A stretch of 64,000 nt of DNA from Bryopsis sp. KO-2023 (Eukaryota > Chlorophyta > Ulvophyceae > Bryopsidales > Bryopsidaceae), in contig BSYQ01000002.1 of the NCBI GenBank assembly GCA_030272585.1, positions 4,836,001 to 4,900,000 on the forward strand. Direction: 5' to 3'. Below the pieces are notes generated by a model. The model did no database searches. It saw only the letters and a list, made by a program, of their open reading frames with translations, and was not told the DNA's origin. Numbering within the stretch: position 1 is the first letter of the stretch; each line of letters begins with the position of its first letter. Made by a program: the position numbers and the translations under genes. Positions 11,826-22,479 of the stretch are shown one piece after another.

Positions 11826-12458
11826 CCACAGTTCCAAAACAGAAAATATATTCGGAGAGGTGGCAAGGAAAGCCATCAGCTTCACAAAGCACAATACCCT
11901 CGGGAAGCAAGTACTCCACAACTTCAGAGCTCCCGATCCAGGCGGCGTTGAGTATTGGATTGCGGTTGGTCGAACCGACAAAATCCAATTTCGCCCCGCG
12001 GCCAACCAACACCTGCAAGTGTGAGAACAGCGCTTGATTCGACATACTAAATTGAGGCGAACCATCGCTTTCAGAAGAATCCTTTCGATCTTCAATCTTG
12101 TGAAATGCAAACGTCCGCCCACCCATGTTGAAGCATGCCTTGAAAGAGATCCAAGAAAGGACGCTCAACAGTTTGCATGTGGAGTTCAAGCAATAGTAGC
12201 TTTCAACGATGGGCTTACCTTTACCAGGGCAAGATCTCCATCCCAGGCGGCCTCCAAAAGCTTCTCATCGATATCCTTGACACGAAACTGGTCTCAGCAG
12301 GTTTCTTCATTACCAACGAAGCCCAAAGGGGTTAACAATCATCATTCCAAAGTTCAGCATTTCACTAATGGTCACAATACCTTATTTTCCAACGAAAATC
12401 CAGCAACCTCCTCCATCGAGGCCTCGAATTCTGATTCGAAATCAAGATCCATGTCATC
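11555..12458 (-). CDS. Ankyrin-repeat gene, four exons placed
   Basis: Exons read on the minus strand are 12458-12381, 12287-12219, 12012-11898 and 11638-11555. They join in phase to an acidic lead (MDLDFESEFEASMEEVAGFS), a helical cap (KDIDEKLLEAAWDGDLALVK), one ankyrin repeat (TNRNPILNAAWIGSSEVVEY) and a second (PSFLLGMAAKNGHLVAVETL). All sites are GT-AG, and the last two exons end in phase 1, as in the gene at 2971. An ATG inside the first exon (codon 3) could be the start, or an upstream exon exists because a good acceptor (CCCGCAG) precedes it. The 3' end is not resolved; further repeats past 11555 are not visible. A structural binding protein of unknown partner. Confidence 0.62.
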
Positions 12459-12470
12459 CTGCGGGAACAA

Positions 12471-12722
12471 ATGTTTTCAAGCTACTACAACAACAACAAT
12501 AATTACATATTGCCTGAGGGGCCACTCGCCCCTATCGCAACCAATGTTCCAAACGATTATTCCAATCAAAATCAAGCCACTACACAGAACAAACGAACAA
12601 CATCTAACACAAAGATACAAGCGCCAAGGGCGGAAAAGAGTCTCGTCATGCTTTTCATGGCACGCAGAAGAAATCTGGATTTTTTCACCTCATCTCGAAG
12701 CAGTTTTCTGAAGTCACGGTGA
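12471..12722 (+). CDS. Candidate Asn-rich open frame, opposite the ankyrin gene 5' end
   Basis: The frame starts with ATG at 12471 and ends TGA at 12720. The product begins MFSSYYNNNNNYILPEGPLA, then is rich in Asn, Gln and Thr, with a basic tail. It lies just upstream of the first placed exon of the minus-strand ankyrin gene, so it may be an independent divergent gene, or the antisense of an unplaced first exon. No domain recognised. Confidence 0.25.
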   Translation: MFSSYYNNNNNYILPEGPLAPIATNVPNDYSNQNQATTQNKRTTSNTKIQAPRAEKSLVMLFMARRRNLDFFTSSRSSFLKSR

Positions 12723-13152
12723 GGGTTCAAACAGGACACGGAACCTCCTGTGGAGAAAAAAAAAACACAAGCAAGCCGGATAGGTTAATAACAAAAGCAT
12801 CTAAACTTATCACGACTCCAACACTGTGCAAGGTTTTGGAGATCTCAGTCTTAACTCAGCGCCGCATGATCACGTGCGTAGGCTTGCTCACCGGTAGATT
12901 TGAAACAAGGGGTAGTTTTCAGGGGCGTGCTATCCACCACTGTGCACGAAAGAAGAACAAAAAGCGTAGTCGCTGCTGCGTTCATTGTTGTGACCGACAC
13001 CTCGCTTCTCATTGTCTATAGCTTGGCAGAATATCAAAAAAAACGCTGCCATAAGAAACACTTTTGAATGCGTAACGAAAAGCTGATCGAAAGTCAATCG
13101 AGGAGAGTATGCGGTAGGTGAGAAGTGGGCGGTTTTTATCTTGGTGGTGCAG

Positions 13153-13324
13153 GAGCGTCAGGACGCCTGAGAACCTTCCGGAAAACGACATCAGAGGTGT
13201 GAAAGATGTCGGAAAACGGTCTCCAGGAATCCCAAAGGATGAAGAGAAGAAACTAGCAGAGTGGACCCCAAATCGTCAACCTGGAAAACCAAATTTAACT
13301 GTTTTGTCACCGATGGGCCAGTAA
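13153..13324 (+). CDS. Candidate terminal exon, unknown protein
   Basis: An acceptor (GGTGCAG) at 13152 precedes a coding-looking stretch ending at TAA 13322-13324. It reads TPENLPENDIRGVKDVGKRS and then EEKKLAEWTPNRQPGKPNLT. The hydrophilic, Pro/Lys-rich sequence resembles a natural C-terminus. Upstream exons are not identified; the Asn-rich frame ending at 12722 is a possible but unproven partner. Confidence 0.3.
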
Positions 13325-13674
13325 GAGCTAGCCTCGCGCTTGTGCTTGTTCTCAGCGTTTCAAGATTTCAAGTCTGAGGGAGCCCTGCCTGTTTTTTTTG
13401 TTCCTCTTTCAAGCAGGGTTGTTAGTTTCCTTGCGGGGCTGAAATCCCAGCGTCAAGAGACGTGGCACCTCGAAGAGAAGGAAGAGCCGCTCTTCAGGGA
13501 CGTGGATTCGCTTCAGGTAGCTCATTTTTGGTGGTGAATCAGACCAAGTTGATTTATTTATGGTGGTAGCAAGTGGCTTTTCGGGAACGAAAGTGTGGAA
13601 GCTTTGGTTTGGTGGCTGGCATGCGTGTTTATGGGATGTCACCAGACGTGGCTGGTCGTGGGTAGCGAAAGGAG

Positions 13675-13802
13675 ATGTGGAATGCCCCTCGAAAATATCG
13701 TCAGGGCCGCCAGACTGACCGTTGGGTGCAGCCAAAACCAGCTTTTCCAAGCTTGTTGGAAAAGTAGATGGGTGGTGATTGGATGGTTTCTGGTTGGAGC
13801 TG
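13675..13802 (+). repeat. Short dispersed repeat, copy 1 of 2
   Basis: TGTGGAATGCCCCTCGAAA through TTGGGTGCAGCCAAAACCAG to GGATGGTTTCTGGTTGGAGC is repeated in the same orientation at 14393-14515. On the minus strand both copies keep one reading (STFPTSLEKLVLAAPN) with only a Ser/Thr change just before it. In this copy the frame is part of a 145-codon open stretch (13846-13409), so the repeat may come from an exon. Confidence 0.65.
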
Positions 13803-14040
13803 CACCCACAGTCTAACTGATCCTGAGGAATGGGCGGAAACAGCAATTTTTTCCCAACATGCAGGAAAATCCCCCCAAAAAAAGTAAAAGTAAAATCGAA
13901 AACAAAAACAAAACCCCGCCGGCGGTTTCAGCACCGGCGGCTACGACCTCCCTGGCGCATCTGATCATCCCTGTCAATTCGAGAGTGAAGGTTCGAACCC
14001 GGGACCTGGCGGCCCAGGATCCTCTAGCAGATCCCCTTGA

Positions 14041-14362
14041 CCAGCGGGCGAACGATGACATTCAGCGATGTCGCACTCAAGTACCCCCCCAAGGATGATT
14101 CACCCAACCTATTGCCAGAAACTCGATTGGTGCGCGCGTCGAGCGGCTCTCCCACGTCTTCGAAGACGTTCCCGGTCCAAACCAGCAGTCCGAATCGCTG
14201 TCCTCGCTATGCTCACGCGTGGTGACCAAAGCCACCAAAGAGTCAGGTGAGTGAGAGTGTGGGGAGCTGTTGGGTGGGGGACAGGAGAACGCTTTCCTGT
14301 TTTGGAGAAGCTCGGTCGATTCTCACGGTTTGGGTATGCAACCAAACGCACCAACGGGTGCC
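14041..14362 (+). repeat. About 300-bp duplicated segment, copy 1 (possible exon)
   Basis: It shares most of its length with 22480-22775 in direct orientation, from CCAGCGGGCGAACGATGAC to GGTATGCAACCAAACGCAC. One frame is preserved between the copies over its middle (ARVERLSHVFEDVPGPN here, ARVERLSDVFEDVPGPN there, then SESLSSLCSRVVTKATK), followed in both by a GTGAG-type donor. An insertion near 14090-14120 shifts the frame upstream in this copy. Likely a duplicated exon or part of a transposon gene; family not recognised. Confidence 0.7.
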
Positions 14363-14392
14363 ATGGTTCTAGCACGGCGCGCCTGAGCTGGT

Positions 14393-14515
14393 GTGGAATG
14401 CCCCTCGAAAGGGACGTCAGTCAGTCAGACAGTTGGGTGCAGCCAAAACCAGCTTTTCCAAGCTGGTTGGAAAAGTAGATGGGTGGTGATTGGTTGGTTT
14501 CTGGTTGGAGCTGGT
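14393..14515 (+). repeat. Short dispersed repeat, copy 2 of 2
   Basis: Direct copy of 13675-13802. After the shared part the minus-strand reading hits a stop within a few codons, so this copy is probably not coding. The two copies flank the longer repeat at 14041-14362. Confidence 0.65.
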
Positions 14516-15731
14516 TGGAACACATATACTGATTGGCTTACTCCAAGTATTTGCTTCCTCTTTTTTCGTTCAACTTCCCTCTAGACATCTTTTCTCTCAT
14601 CAGAGCTTCCTCTTCTTAAAAAAGAAAACAGCTTTTTTTTCCCTTTGAAACTCCCTCCCTCCCACTGACCACACTCATAACATCACCCAAGCTAGCCTAG
14701 CAACCCCAGACGAGTCCTTTCTAGGAGCCAGGAATCCCTTTTAACTCGAGGGGGTCGCTATGGCTGCCCACCCAGGGCTCGTTTCAAGTCTAAATCAATG
14801 AGCTGTTCATGCCAACCACCCACTTCTAATTGTCCGCCCATTCCTCAACAATCCATTCCACACACACACACACATTCTCTCTCCATCTGTTTCTCGCTTT
14901 TTTTTGTCTTCTTACTCTTTTCATGTATCTCCAACAGATGTGGATGGCAGTCACTCTGATTATGAAAAGAAAGACAAACCATGTAATAGCTCTGAGTGAA
15001 ACTTTTCGTGAAACGTTTTATGATTTGCGAGTTGATGGTTTGTATCACCATATGACCAAGGGCTTCTTTTGGAAAGGAAATCCACACAAAAACAACCAAT
15101 TTTAAATCCTAGTTCAGTTCTGTTCTTGGTTTGTATGTAGCAAAACAAATCAACCATATTCCATTAACCTGTAATCTAGTTCTTTTCCCCTAGGTGTTCA
15201 TTCACACAAGTTCCTTCTTGAACCAATGCCAGCTCAGTGCCCAGGTCAAAAAAAACATATTGAATGATTCTATTCCAACAATGTCCTTTTTTTCCTTCCA
15301 TTGTCCAAATTTTAAATTGCCGTATCTGCCTGAATGAAGACTGGCGGAACGAGAACTAGCAAGTGGTGCGCTTTTTCAACAGGGGTACAACCAGTGGTGG
15401 AGTTACAGTGCTGGTGGCGATGCGGCTGGACCTCCACCTTCTTAAAAAGATACTTTGGCACCAATGGCTGTGGTATTGGTGATTGATATATCTCCCAATT
15501 ATGTAGCCTAAATTCCTCACTGACTTGCTTTTGCCTTTTCACCAGCAGCATTCGCAGTTCCTGTGAGCCAACGGGGGGGGCAAAATGCACTGGATGGAAG
15601 GAAGGAGAAACAGAACCTGATTTTCGAGGGATGCAAATGCTGAGACATGTAATGATGGGTCCCCTCTTCCGGGGGTGCAAAAGCTAAAGGCAATGGACTG
15701 ACATGGGGTCAGTCCCCTGGTTGGGGAGAGT
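14516..15731. other. Spacer downstream of the minus-strand gene
   Basis: Mixed T-rich and CA-rich DNA with short open frames on both strands. None has a motif or credible splice pattern. A (CA) run lies near 14860-14872. Confidence 0.3.
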
Positions 15732-17152
15732 TTAATTTTCTGAGACACCCTCCCTATCTAGAACAATCACCATCCATTTATATTCTGAATGTCGACCTCG
15801 CTGGACACCTCTTTCAAACTCAAAACGGTCGAGACAGGGCAATGACCACTGCCCTTGGTTGTGTTTGAGAAATGCATCAATACCTTGCTTGTGTGTCTTA
15901 CAAAAATGCTTGTGAAAAAGAGAACTCATGCTTTGGATGGAAAGTTGAGGTCTAATCAATCGAGCCAGACGCTTGCAGCCCATTTCAGCGATAACCTCCA
16001 AATGTTGCAAGCTGGTTAACCTTGGTCGATCAAATTGAAGTTCAATTTGTCCAAACAGAATTCCTGGGGCAGGCACCTGTTGCTTCCTTTAGGTGCCCAA
16101 TGCATCGGAGAGTCCAGCTGATTTTGCTTTTTCGTTTTTTTGCAATCCACCTCCATTGTCAAAGACTAGAAAACCATGTCCAGGTCTCCGCTACCTGATT
16201 TGCAACATTTCGAAAAGACAGTTGACATCCACGTGAATTGAATCAACCTTGGTTGGAATTGCAGGTGCAAATTTAAGGAGTTGAAAAAACGATGGGGAAA
16301 AAACATGAGGTGTTCCATTGAAAAATCAATTTTTTACAACTGCCAATTTCCAGGGAGGTAGAATTCATAGTGGGACAATTGATCAGGTCAATCCAGGCCA
16401 CCCCATTTTTTTTTAATGTTAACACAGGTGGTTTTTTTATGAAAAAAATGGGGAAAATTGAATGAGAAATTTGCACAAGCAGTTATTCCTTTCAGGTGCA
16501 GAGTGAGATTTTTCTGTAATGCAAATTAAGCAATTACCTGATGCATGAATCAATCCATTGAATCCCTTAATCTCCAGAACAGGGGGGGGGGGGGCAGCAG
16601 CAGTCTCCACCAGCTTTTTCACCACAAATAGAATTGCTTCCATAACCCACATTCTCAAAATAAGGTCCCAAGACTCTTTGTTACGACAATCTTTTTTCAG
16701 ATATCGCGCCCCAGGTCAATCATATTTCCAGCCAAATGAAAAGCCCTCCACGAGCGCCTTCAGGGACGCAGCTCTGCCATATTGGGTCTGCAGCGAACGG
16801 TTGCACTCCAAATCCAGCAGCTCCTGGTTGGCGTTCTTGGATCGCCCCCAGAATTGAGTGGCAGAATGTCAAACCGACGTCCCGTCAGTAAAAAGTTTCG
16901 TGGGCGGTAGAGTCAGAACCCCCCAGCGCGCCAAAAAACGAGCCAACACCAGGCCGACATACCTACGTTTTTTCTCGACGCCACTCACCATTTGGCCCAC
17001 TCAAAAATAGAATACGAAAAAAGGGGGTCAACTGAAAGAGAAGGAAAAAAGGGTCATCACTCTTCCACTCTCACCTGACTCCAGAAAAAGTTTGACCTCG
17101 ACCTCCTGTCGACTTGGCAGGTCATCAACGCCGACCAATCCGACACCTCCAT
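15732..17152 (-). CDS. Probable multi-exon gene, ankyrin-like middle, unknown C-terminus
   Basis: A likely first exon is 17152-17075 (MEVSDWSALMTCQVDRRSRS, ending at a GTGAGA donor in phase 0). Near 16840-16710 a frame reads NQELLDLECNRSLQTQYGRA then SLKALVEG, like the helical cap before ankyrin repeats. Near 16658-16540 is an ankyrin-like helix pair (AILFVVKKLVETAAAP, IKGFNGLIHASG) before a GTAATT donor. The last exon, from about 16078 after a CAACAG acceptor to TAA at 15732, reads LTSLQHLEVIAEMGCKRLAR and ends VLDREGVSEN. Internal junctions are unresolved. The gene is divergent from the F-box gene with about 500 bp between them. The C-terminal exon is not recognised. Confidence 0.45.
16080..16620 (-). 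repeat. Duplicated intron/exon segment, copy 1
   Basis: Matches about 24740-25235 in the same orientation: GCCCAATGCAT, AACATGTCCAGGTCTCCG-type, GGTGTTCCATTGAAAAATC, GGGAGGTAGAAT, CAGGTGCAGAGT and TACCTGATGCAT blocks occur in the same order. It includes the ankyrin-like exon of the minus-strand gene. Confidence 0.65.
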
Positions 17153-17655
17153 CGCAGTTGAAAAGAGGTGCGATCGCAACCCACAAACAACTTTTTCGGA
17201 CGATAGAGTCCCTTCAGCGGAAACGTTTTCGATATCGGTCGACGCAACGCAGGTGGGTTTGCTCGGCGTCAGGCTTTTTGTTCCACTTTTTGAAAAATTT
17301 TCGGCAAACCCAGACACGAGCCAAAGAGGGGTCCCTGAGAATGCGAGTTATATCCGTATCCAGACAATGCAACGTCTCTGCCAGTGGGAGGTTTTGGGGG
17401 CTCTCGACTAGGAGCTGTTTTTTTTTTTTGCCCACTCTCTGGGCCTTTTTTTCCTGAATTTTCGGGAAAGCGGCGGGGGGGGGGGGGGGTGGCCTCCTAT
17501 TGTCTTGGATTGTGCTGGGCGTCCCCCCCCCTTTTTTTTTGGTACAAATTTGCGCGCGCTCGGCGAGGCGATAAAAGTCTCGCTCGTTTGATCACGTGAT
17601 ATTGTGAATCCAGGAGAAAGGAGGAGGATCTTTCTCTCGAGAGCTGGACGCCACC
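17153..17655. promoter_or_regulatory. Divergent intergenic region between two genes
   Basis: About 500 bp between the likely start of the minus-strand gene and the start of the F-box gene, so both promoters should lie here. It contains a 12-T tract (17420-17431), an 18-G tract (17472-17489), and C and T tracts (17522-17540). Minus-strand open frames run through it, so the minus-strand gene may start further upstream than proposed. Confidence 0.4.
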
Positions 17656-18705
17656 ATGAGCAACTTTCGGATCGAATGGTACTTGCCCAGGGATATCCTG
17701 GTCGATATTCTTCGAAGGATTCCTGCTACTTCGCTCGCTAGATGCTCTTGTGTAGCCACATCTTGGCGAGAAGCTATAGAAAGGGATTCGTCCTTAAAAA
17801 GAAAAATCGGCTTGGAGGTTGCGTGGTTGCATGAACCAATAAAGCCTACAATCCATAAGGAACAAAATAATTTTACCACATATTGCTGCCTCAAGATGGA
17901 GAATTTCTTTGCCTTGGGTGGTTATGACGGGTTCAAGGTGTTTGATTTCGATCGGAAAGAATTTATTTTTGATTGTGAGGAAATTGGCTTCGTACACAGT
18001 CTCTCTTTTATGGATGGGATGCTTTTGACCGGATGTGGGACGGGAGATTTGTGTGGATGGGATATACCCACATGGAAAAAGCTTTTTTCGGTCCATTTTT
18101 TTGATGCCGGTATCTATTCGATTGCAGACCTCGGCGATAATGTGGCTGTTGGGGGTGGATACGGGCTTCTTCAAATTTGGAGAAAAGGGGTATGGGAGCT
18201 AGTGAGATCTCTTCAAGGTCATGATGATCATGTTTCTTGCCTCTTGCCTCAACCGGGCAATCTCTTGATCAGTGGGTCATATGATGAGACTCTTCGCATA
18301 TGGAACTTAGTTGATAATGCTTGCATTAGAGTGATTGGTGGCCAGAAACAAGGAGCGATGTTCATAAGTGCTTATGGTGGACTCATTTTTTGTGGAGCGT
18401 TCGATGGCAACATTCGCTTGTGGGAATTTGAAAGCGGTAAGCACGTGCAAACCTTTGAAGATCATAGAGGAGCTATGACCTCTATCGTTTTTAATAAAGA
18501 TCGAATGTTCACAGGATCTTCTGATGCAACCATAAAAATTTGGGATGCAACTAGGGGCGAGTGTGTACGAAGTTTTGATTGTTCGTACAATACGGAGGAA
18601 GACGAGGAAGACGATATGTATGTGTTATGGGTTGATGATGAAAAGTTGGTGGCCGTTCGTGGTAACGGGGAGCTTTGGGTGTGGAATTTTTCCAAGGGGC
18701 TGTGA
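17656..18705 (+). CDS. F-box/WD40 repeat protein, intronless
   Basis: A single uninterrupted frame of 349 residues starts at ATG 17656 in a strong GCCACCATG context and stops at TGA 18703. Residues about 8-45 are an F-box (LPRDILVDILRRIPATSLAR, then SWREAI), which in this family binds Skp1 of an SCF ubiquitin ligase. Residues about 80-348 are a WD40 propeller with repeated Trp-Asp-type ends: GTGDLCGWD, GYGLLQIWR, SYDETLRIWN, FDGNIRLWEF, SSDATIKIWD, GNGELWVWNF. The acidic insert TEEDEEDD precedes the last blade. The architecture matches substrate receptors of SCF ligases; the substrate cannot be inferred. It looks intact. It is divergent from the gene ending at 17152, and AATAAA follows at 18956. 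Confidence 0.93.
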   Translation: MSNFRIEWYLPRDILVDILRRIPATSLARCSCVATSWREAIERDSSLKRKIGLEVAWLHEPIKPTIHKEQNNFTTYCCLKMENFFALGGYDGFKVFDFDRKEFIFDCEEIGFVHSLSFMDGMLLTGCGTGDLCGWDIPTWKKLFSVHFFDAGIYSIADLGDNVAVGGGYGLLQIWRKGVWELVRSLQGHDDHVSCLLPQPGNLLISGSYDETLRIWNLVDNACIRVIGGQKQGAMFISAYGGLIFCGAFDGNIRLWEFESGKHVQTFEDHRGAMTSIVFNKDRMFTGSSDATIKIWDATRGECVRSFDCSYNTEEDEEDDMYVLWVDDEKLVAVRGNGELWVWNFSKGL

Positions 18706-18955
18706 GCATTTTTTTGTTTACTGTGATTTTGTTGTATCACGCAAAATATATTGTGTTCATCGATTGAGAGGTGTAAGTTTGAAGAAGAGTGGCCTTTTTG
18801 GATGGTTTGAGCTTCTATTCTACCGGCTGAGTATCTCGTGTCCGCTTGATTTTTGAAATATTTCAGGTATCAATGATTTAAAGAAACTCGAGTAATCGAG
18901 TTCCCCACTTCCAAATACTTTTCTCTAACAAGTTGTCATGTGGATCTGTTGACGC

Positions 18956-18961
18956 AATAAA
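18956..18961 (+). terminator. Polyadenylation signal of the F-box gene
   Basis: AATAAA about 250 bases after the F-box gene stop codon, on the same strand, with no competing gene between. Confidence 0.5.
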
Positions 18962-19320
18962 GATTCAACTAACTTCCCGAAAAATTCGAAATTGAGTGCA
19001 ATCGATATCAAAATTGAATTTTCTAGCAGTGAAAATTGGTAACCGGAAGATTGACGGTGCAGGGTGGTGGTTTTGTTTTGTTTGTTTTCCATCCCCACAA
19101 TATTTCCGTGTGTGGATCGTATTGCATTAGGCTTTAGCCTGGCAATTGTTTGTAAGAGTTTTTCGGGTATTCTATGAGTGGGAGATTGTTGTTGTTAGCA
19201 AAAGAAACGTGCACGATCAAGCTGGTTGCTTGCTTTGGGGTGTCGAGCCTGCAAGTTGTAGGTTTCAGAATAAAACTTGATTGAAACTGGTCGTGGTGAT
19301 CGCTCGGCCAAGACTAGTAG

Positions 19321-20308
19321 ACTTGTGTTTGGACTGATGCCCCGACTATTTCGAACCGGACAAAGACAAGAGGCAAGTGCGGGGAATCCTCTTGGTAGGT
19401 TTGTGGTTTGACTTCCTTCTCCGTATGAAGTCAATTGCTGCTTGCGCCGCTGACACCCCCCCATTTTTGCGCAAAGACAAAAACAGAGCTCCGAAAGAAA
19501 GAGGATGAGGCTGATGATGCACCCTTTTTTTCTCAACCTTTTATCTTGAAAAAACTTTGAACTCCATTTCTTTCTCATATCAGGCAATAGCTCATTCTTG
19601 TTGCTGTGAAACAAAAAAAAATTCCAAAATACCATTTGTTGGATTGCGTCTCTCTTTCAGTTGGTGTTGTTTTTGGACTTGTTTTTTTTTTTCTGGTGGA
19701 TGATTATGCTCCAGGGTGAGTAAGGAGTGTTGAAAAAAAGATAGAAGAAAACATGCTATTCTTAAGAAAAAAAGCTTCTTTTTCAGGTGAATTCCAGAAG
19801 CTGAGATTTTCTGGACCTGCGCTTCTTTGAAAAACAATGAGTGACTAAGCCTAGATGTATTGAATATATACAGAATTGGGGGGGACCACCCCCACTCCCC
19901 CTTATGGGTAAAAGTGCTTTTCGCCATTAACTAAAAACTCCTCCGCTTTTCTTCCTCCTTTATCATGACCTTCCCTTTCTTTTAGTTTGTCTTTTCAAGG
20001 ATTCGAATTTTGATTACAGAAAAAAAAGATAAAAACAATGTTGATATTTTGATTATTAATTTGGCTGTGGCTTGCTGTGGTTGCAATTGACCGGACAAGA
20101 TTGACCCTGCTATAATCTAGTTTGCACATTTAATTTAATCCTTTTTTTTTTGCCAGTCAATACTTCACTGGGTGGAGATGGAACTGCTGGGGAATAATTG
20201 GTTCTGGTTGGCTCAATAGACACATGTGGGTTGAAGGATGTCGTGAATGAATTGCTACAGGCAGCCAAAATGGGGTCATCATCTTACAAGCTGTTGTTGC
20301 ATTGGATG
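19321..20308 (-). repeat. Right arm of the 1-kb inverted duplication
   Basis: Reverse complement of 1691-2682 with diverged bases and indels. The coding-looking stretch seen in the left arm appears here on the plus strand near 19330-19440 (AGNPLGRFVV, then a stop, then LPSPYE). So this copy at least is not translated through. Confidence 0.75.
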
Positions 20309-21569
20309 TTGGTCAATTCTAGAGCCTATGACTAATCATGGAGGCTCCAAGTTGCTTTCTGGAAGCCATTTTTTCTTGCACACTCTGATTTCGCTGTGGG
20401 TAGGGTTGAGGTTGCTGCACCCACCCCTTCGTCCATCCCCTTCGTCTACCACCTGTGGGCATCCCATAGAAGCGATATTTCACTGTTTAAGTTATTCGTA
20501 CTCTGCATTACATAGGTCGAAAACACCAGTGGATATGGATCACAGGAATCCACAAGGGAACCAAAAAAAAAAAGAAGAAAGAGGCCAGGGGGGTCATTGC
20601 AATGCTTTAGAGAAGCGTCTATGTCTGACCCTCTGCTGTGGAGTGGTGTGGAGCCCTTGGCATTTTAACCCTCTGAAATCGCGGCAGGAGGATCATTTTC
20701 ATGACTTCTTTTTTCTCCAGTTTTATCTTGTGCCGCCAGGTGCACGCTGGTCGAACCTTTTCCACTCGACTTTCTGTTTTTTTTTTTTTTTCGGGAGTTT
20801 TGATTTAAGACAATTGACTGGCCATTAGCCACCGAACACTCCAGCGACTCTGGTGCATTTCGGCTTACCTTTCTGTTTTGAAAAAATCCATTTAGTCATC
20901 CCTGTTTTGTTTCAGGGAGCAACCAGAAACATGCAAAAGTGAAATTCCTAGGCAAAACCATAAATAATCCCAAAAAAAAGCTGACTTCCGAAAATGAAAG
21001 GCTTGTCCATAAGAAACCCCTTATATATTATATGTTCCCCCACCCCCCCAAAAAAAGCTCCTTTTTTACAACACATCCTACGACTTCCTTTTTGCTTCAC
21101 CGAATAAATCAAACCATAAAAGAGCTACAGTGGAGTCATTTGAGATGTCCGTGAGAAGAAAAAGTGAATTCCCTGCCCTAGAGAATACCACTCCACACCA
21201 TACCACACCACACTTTTTTCCTTCCCGAAAAAAGGATTGCAGTCTGCACATGACCCATTTGTCGTTGGCACTGGGTCGACCTCTTCGTTGACGTTTCTGG
21301 CGGCGGAGCTTTCCTCGACTCAGGCTCCACACTCGGAGTCAACACTCAGTTCGACTCCACTCAACATATTCACACTCTTGTTGCTGGCCAAACGAACGTG
21401 CGACGGACGAACAACTTACTTTGTTTCTCGACTTGATAACTATACGTTTCGACAAAACGGCGCTCCCAGCCACATCGGAAGCGAATCTTGGGCGTTTCGG
21501 GTTCTGGCAACAGCAATCTGTTTGCGCACGTGTCTGCGACCTCCACGTCCATTGCTGTTTATGAAAAAA
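20309..21569. other. Gene-poor stretch with homopolymers
   Basis: Contains T(14) near 20778 and A runs. Open frames such as 20247-20828 are rich in His, Cys and Phe without a domain and look accidental. Nothing supported. Confidence 0.3.
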
Positions 21570-22066
21570 GATGATAGAAGTCCACCAGTGGTTTTTGTAT
21601 TCACTCTTTACCAAAAGAACAGATATCGAAGCTTGTGGCTGGTAACTGTGTTCGTCGAGAACGTATGCGACTGCCCCTTGCACAAGCGTGGTGTTTCTTG
21701 GAATACCCCCATCTCTAGTGAAAAACACGACTGAAAAGGCAGGTGCAACCTTCCACCTGCTGTGAGCTCCACGGCTAAGGTGCGAGCAGTTCGAGTCGGC
21801 AGGGGGGAGGGGGGGGGGCACGAGTTGCTGTCGAAAGTAGTTTTCTTGTGGAGCTTTCTGGGTGAACGCCTTATTGTGGTCGGGTTTTGGTTTTGAGTTT
21901 TTGAGTACGTGAGTTTTTTGGGGGCAGAATGAGCGTGGCGGTTCAATACCATGTTGAAGTTGGAACAGACCCGCTATCTTTAACAAGATGCATGCGAGCG
22001 TTGTCCTTGCGACTTAAACCCGAGTTTCCGGCGGGGGTTCAAGTCCCTCCCGTCACATTTTCCTTG
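21570..22066 (+). repeat. Composite dispersed repeat, copy A (with tRNA-like part)
   Basis: Shares an ordered series of blocks with the minus strand at about 30060-29630: AACACGACTGAAA, CCACCTGCTGTGAGCTC, CTAAGGTGCGAGC, AGTTTTCTTGTGGA, GAGCGTGGCGG and then a near-identical tRNA-like block. Spacer lengths differ, so these are old diverged copies of one element or gene. Confidence 0.7.
21966..22057 (+). tRNA. tRNA-like sequence with B box (probable pseudogene or SINE head)
   Basis: The block ends in GGCGGGGGTTCAAGTCCC, a good T-arm/B-box (GGTTCAAGTCC), followed by TCCCGTCAC, which could be a 3' acceptor strand. A CTTAAAC stretch could be an anticodon loop with TAA. No matching 5' acceptor strand (GTGACGG) or regular D and anticodon stems are found at normal spacing, so I do not call it a functional tRNA. 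The near-identical copy at 29638-29735 supports selection or recent duplication of this piece. Confidence 0.4.
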
Positions 22067-22154
22067 CCTTTCCTGGCTGATTGACTTCCATTTTATTTCT
22101 TTTTGTAGTCTCGGGCTGACTTGAGCCAGTTAATCCATTTATTATGTTATCTAG

Positions 22155-22345
22155 CCGTTGCGATGTTTTCGACCTGGGTGGGTGGTCGGTTAGACTTTGG
22201 TGCAAGTCTTTTCCTTTTTCCGTTCTCGTGCTTTGCCCGTTGTTTTTGTTTTGCATTGGTGCTCAAGGAACGAATTTCGGAGCGGCGGCGCTTTTTTTCA
22301 ACCCAGTCACACTCTGCTCTATTCCCCGCTGGGTGCTAAGGTGGC
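22155..22345 (+). repeat. Dispersed repeat (ACGAATTTCGGAGC block), copy 1
   Basis: From GTTGCGATGTTTTCGACC through TTAGACTTTGGTGCAAG, GTTGTTTTTGTTT and AAGGAACGAATTTCGGAGC to ATTCCCCGCTGGGTGCTAAG. It recurs at 27360-27555 (direct) and, more diverged, on the minus strand at about 29545-29345. Readings such as RLDFGASLF and WLDFLLRAFD in the copies hint at an old coding sequence, but no one frame is kept through all three. Confidence 0.7.
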
Positions 22346-22479
22346 ACAACGCGTGTGCTGTTGGTTGGAAAAAAAAAAAAAAAAATGGATTAAGAAATTC
22401 GAAGGCAACTGGACCCGAATAAATGGTACCCTTTTTTCTTTCAGCTTTTGAAGCTCTTTGGAGATACAGTGAAGTTCTT

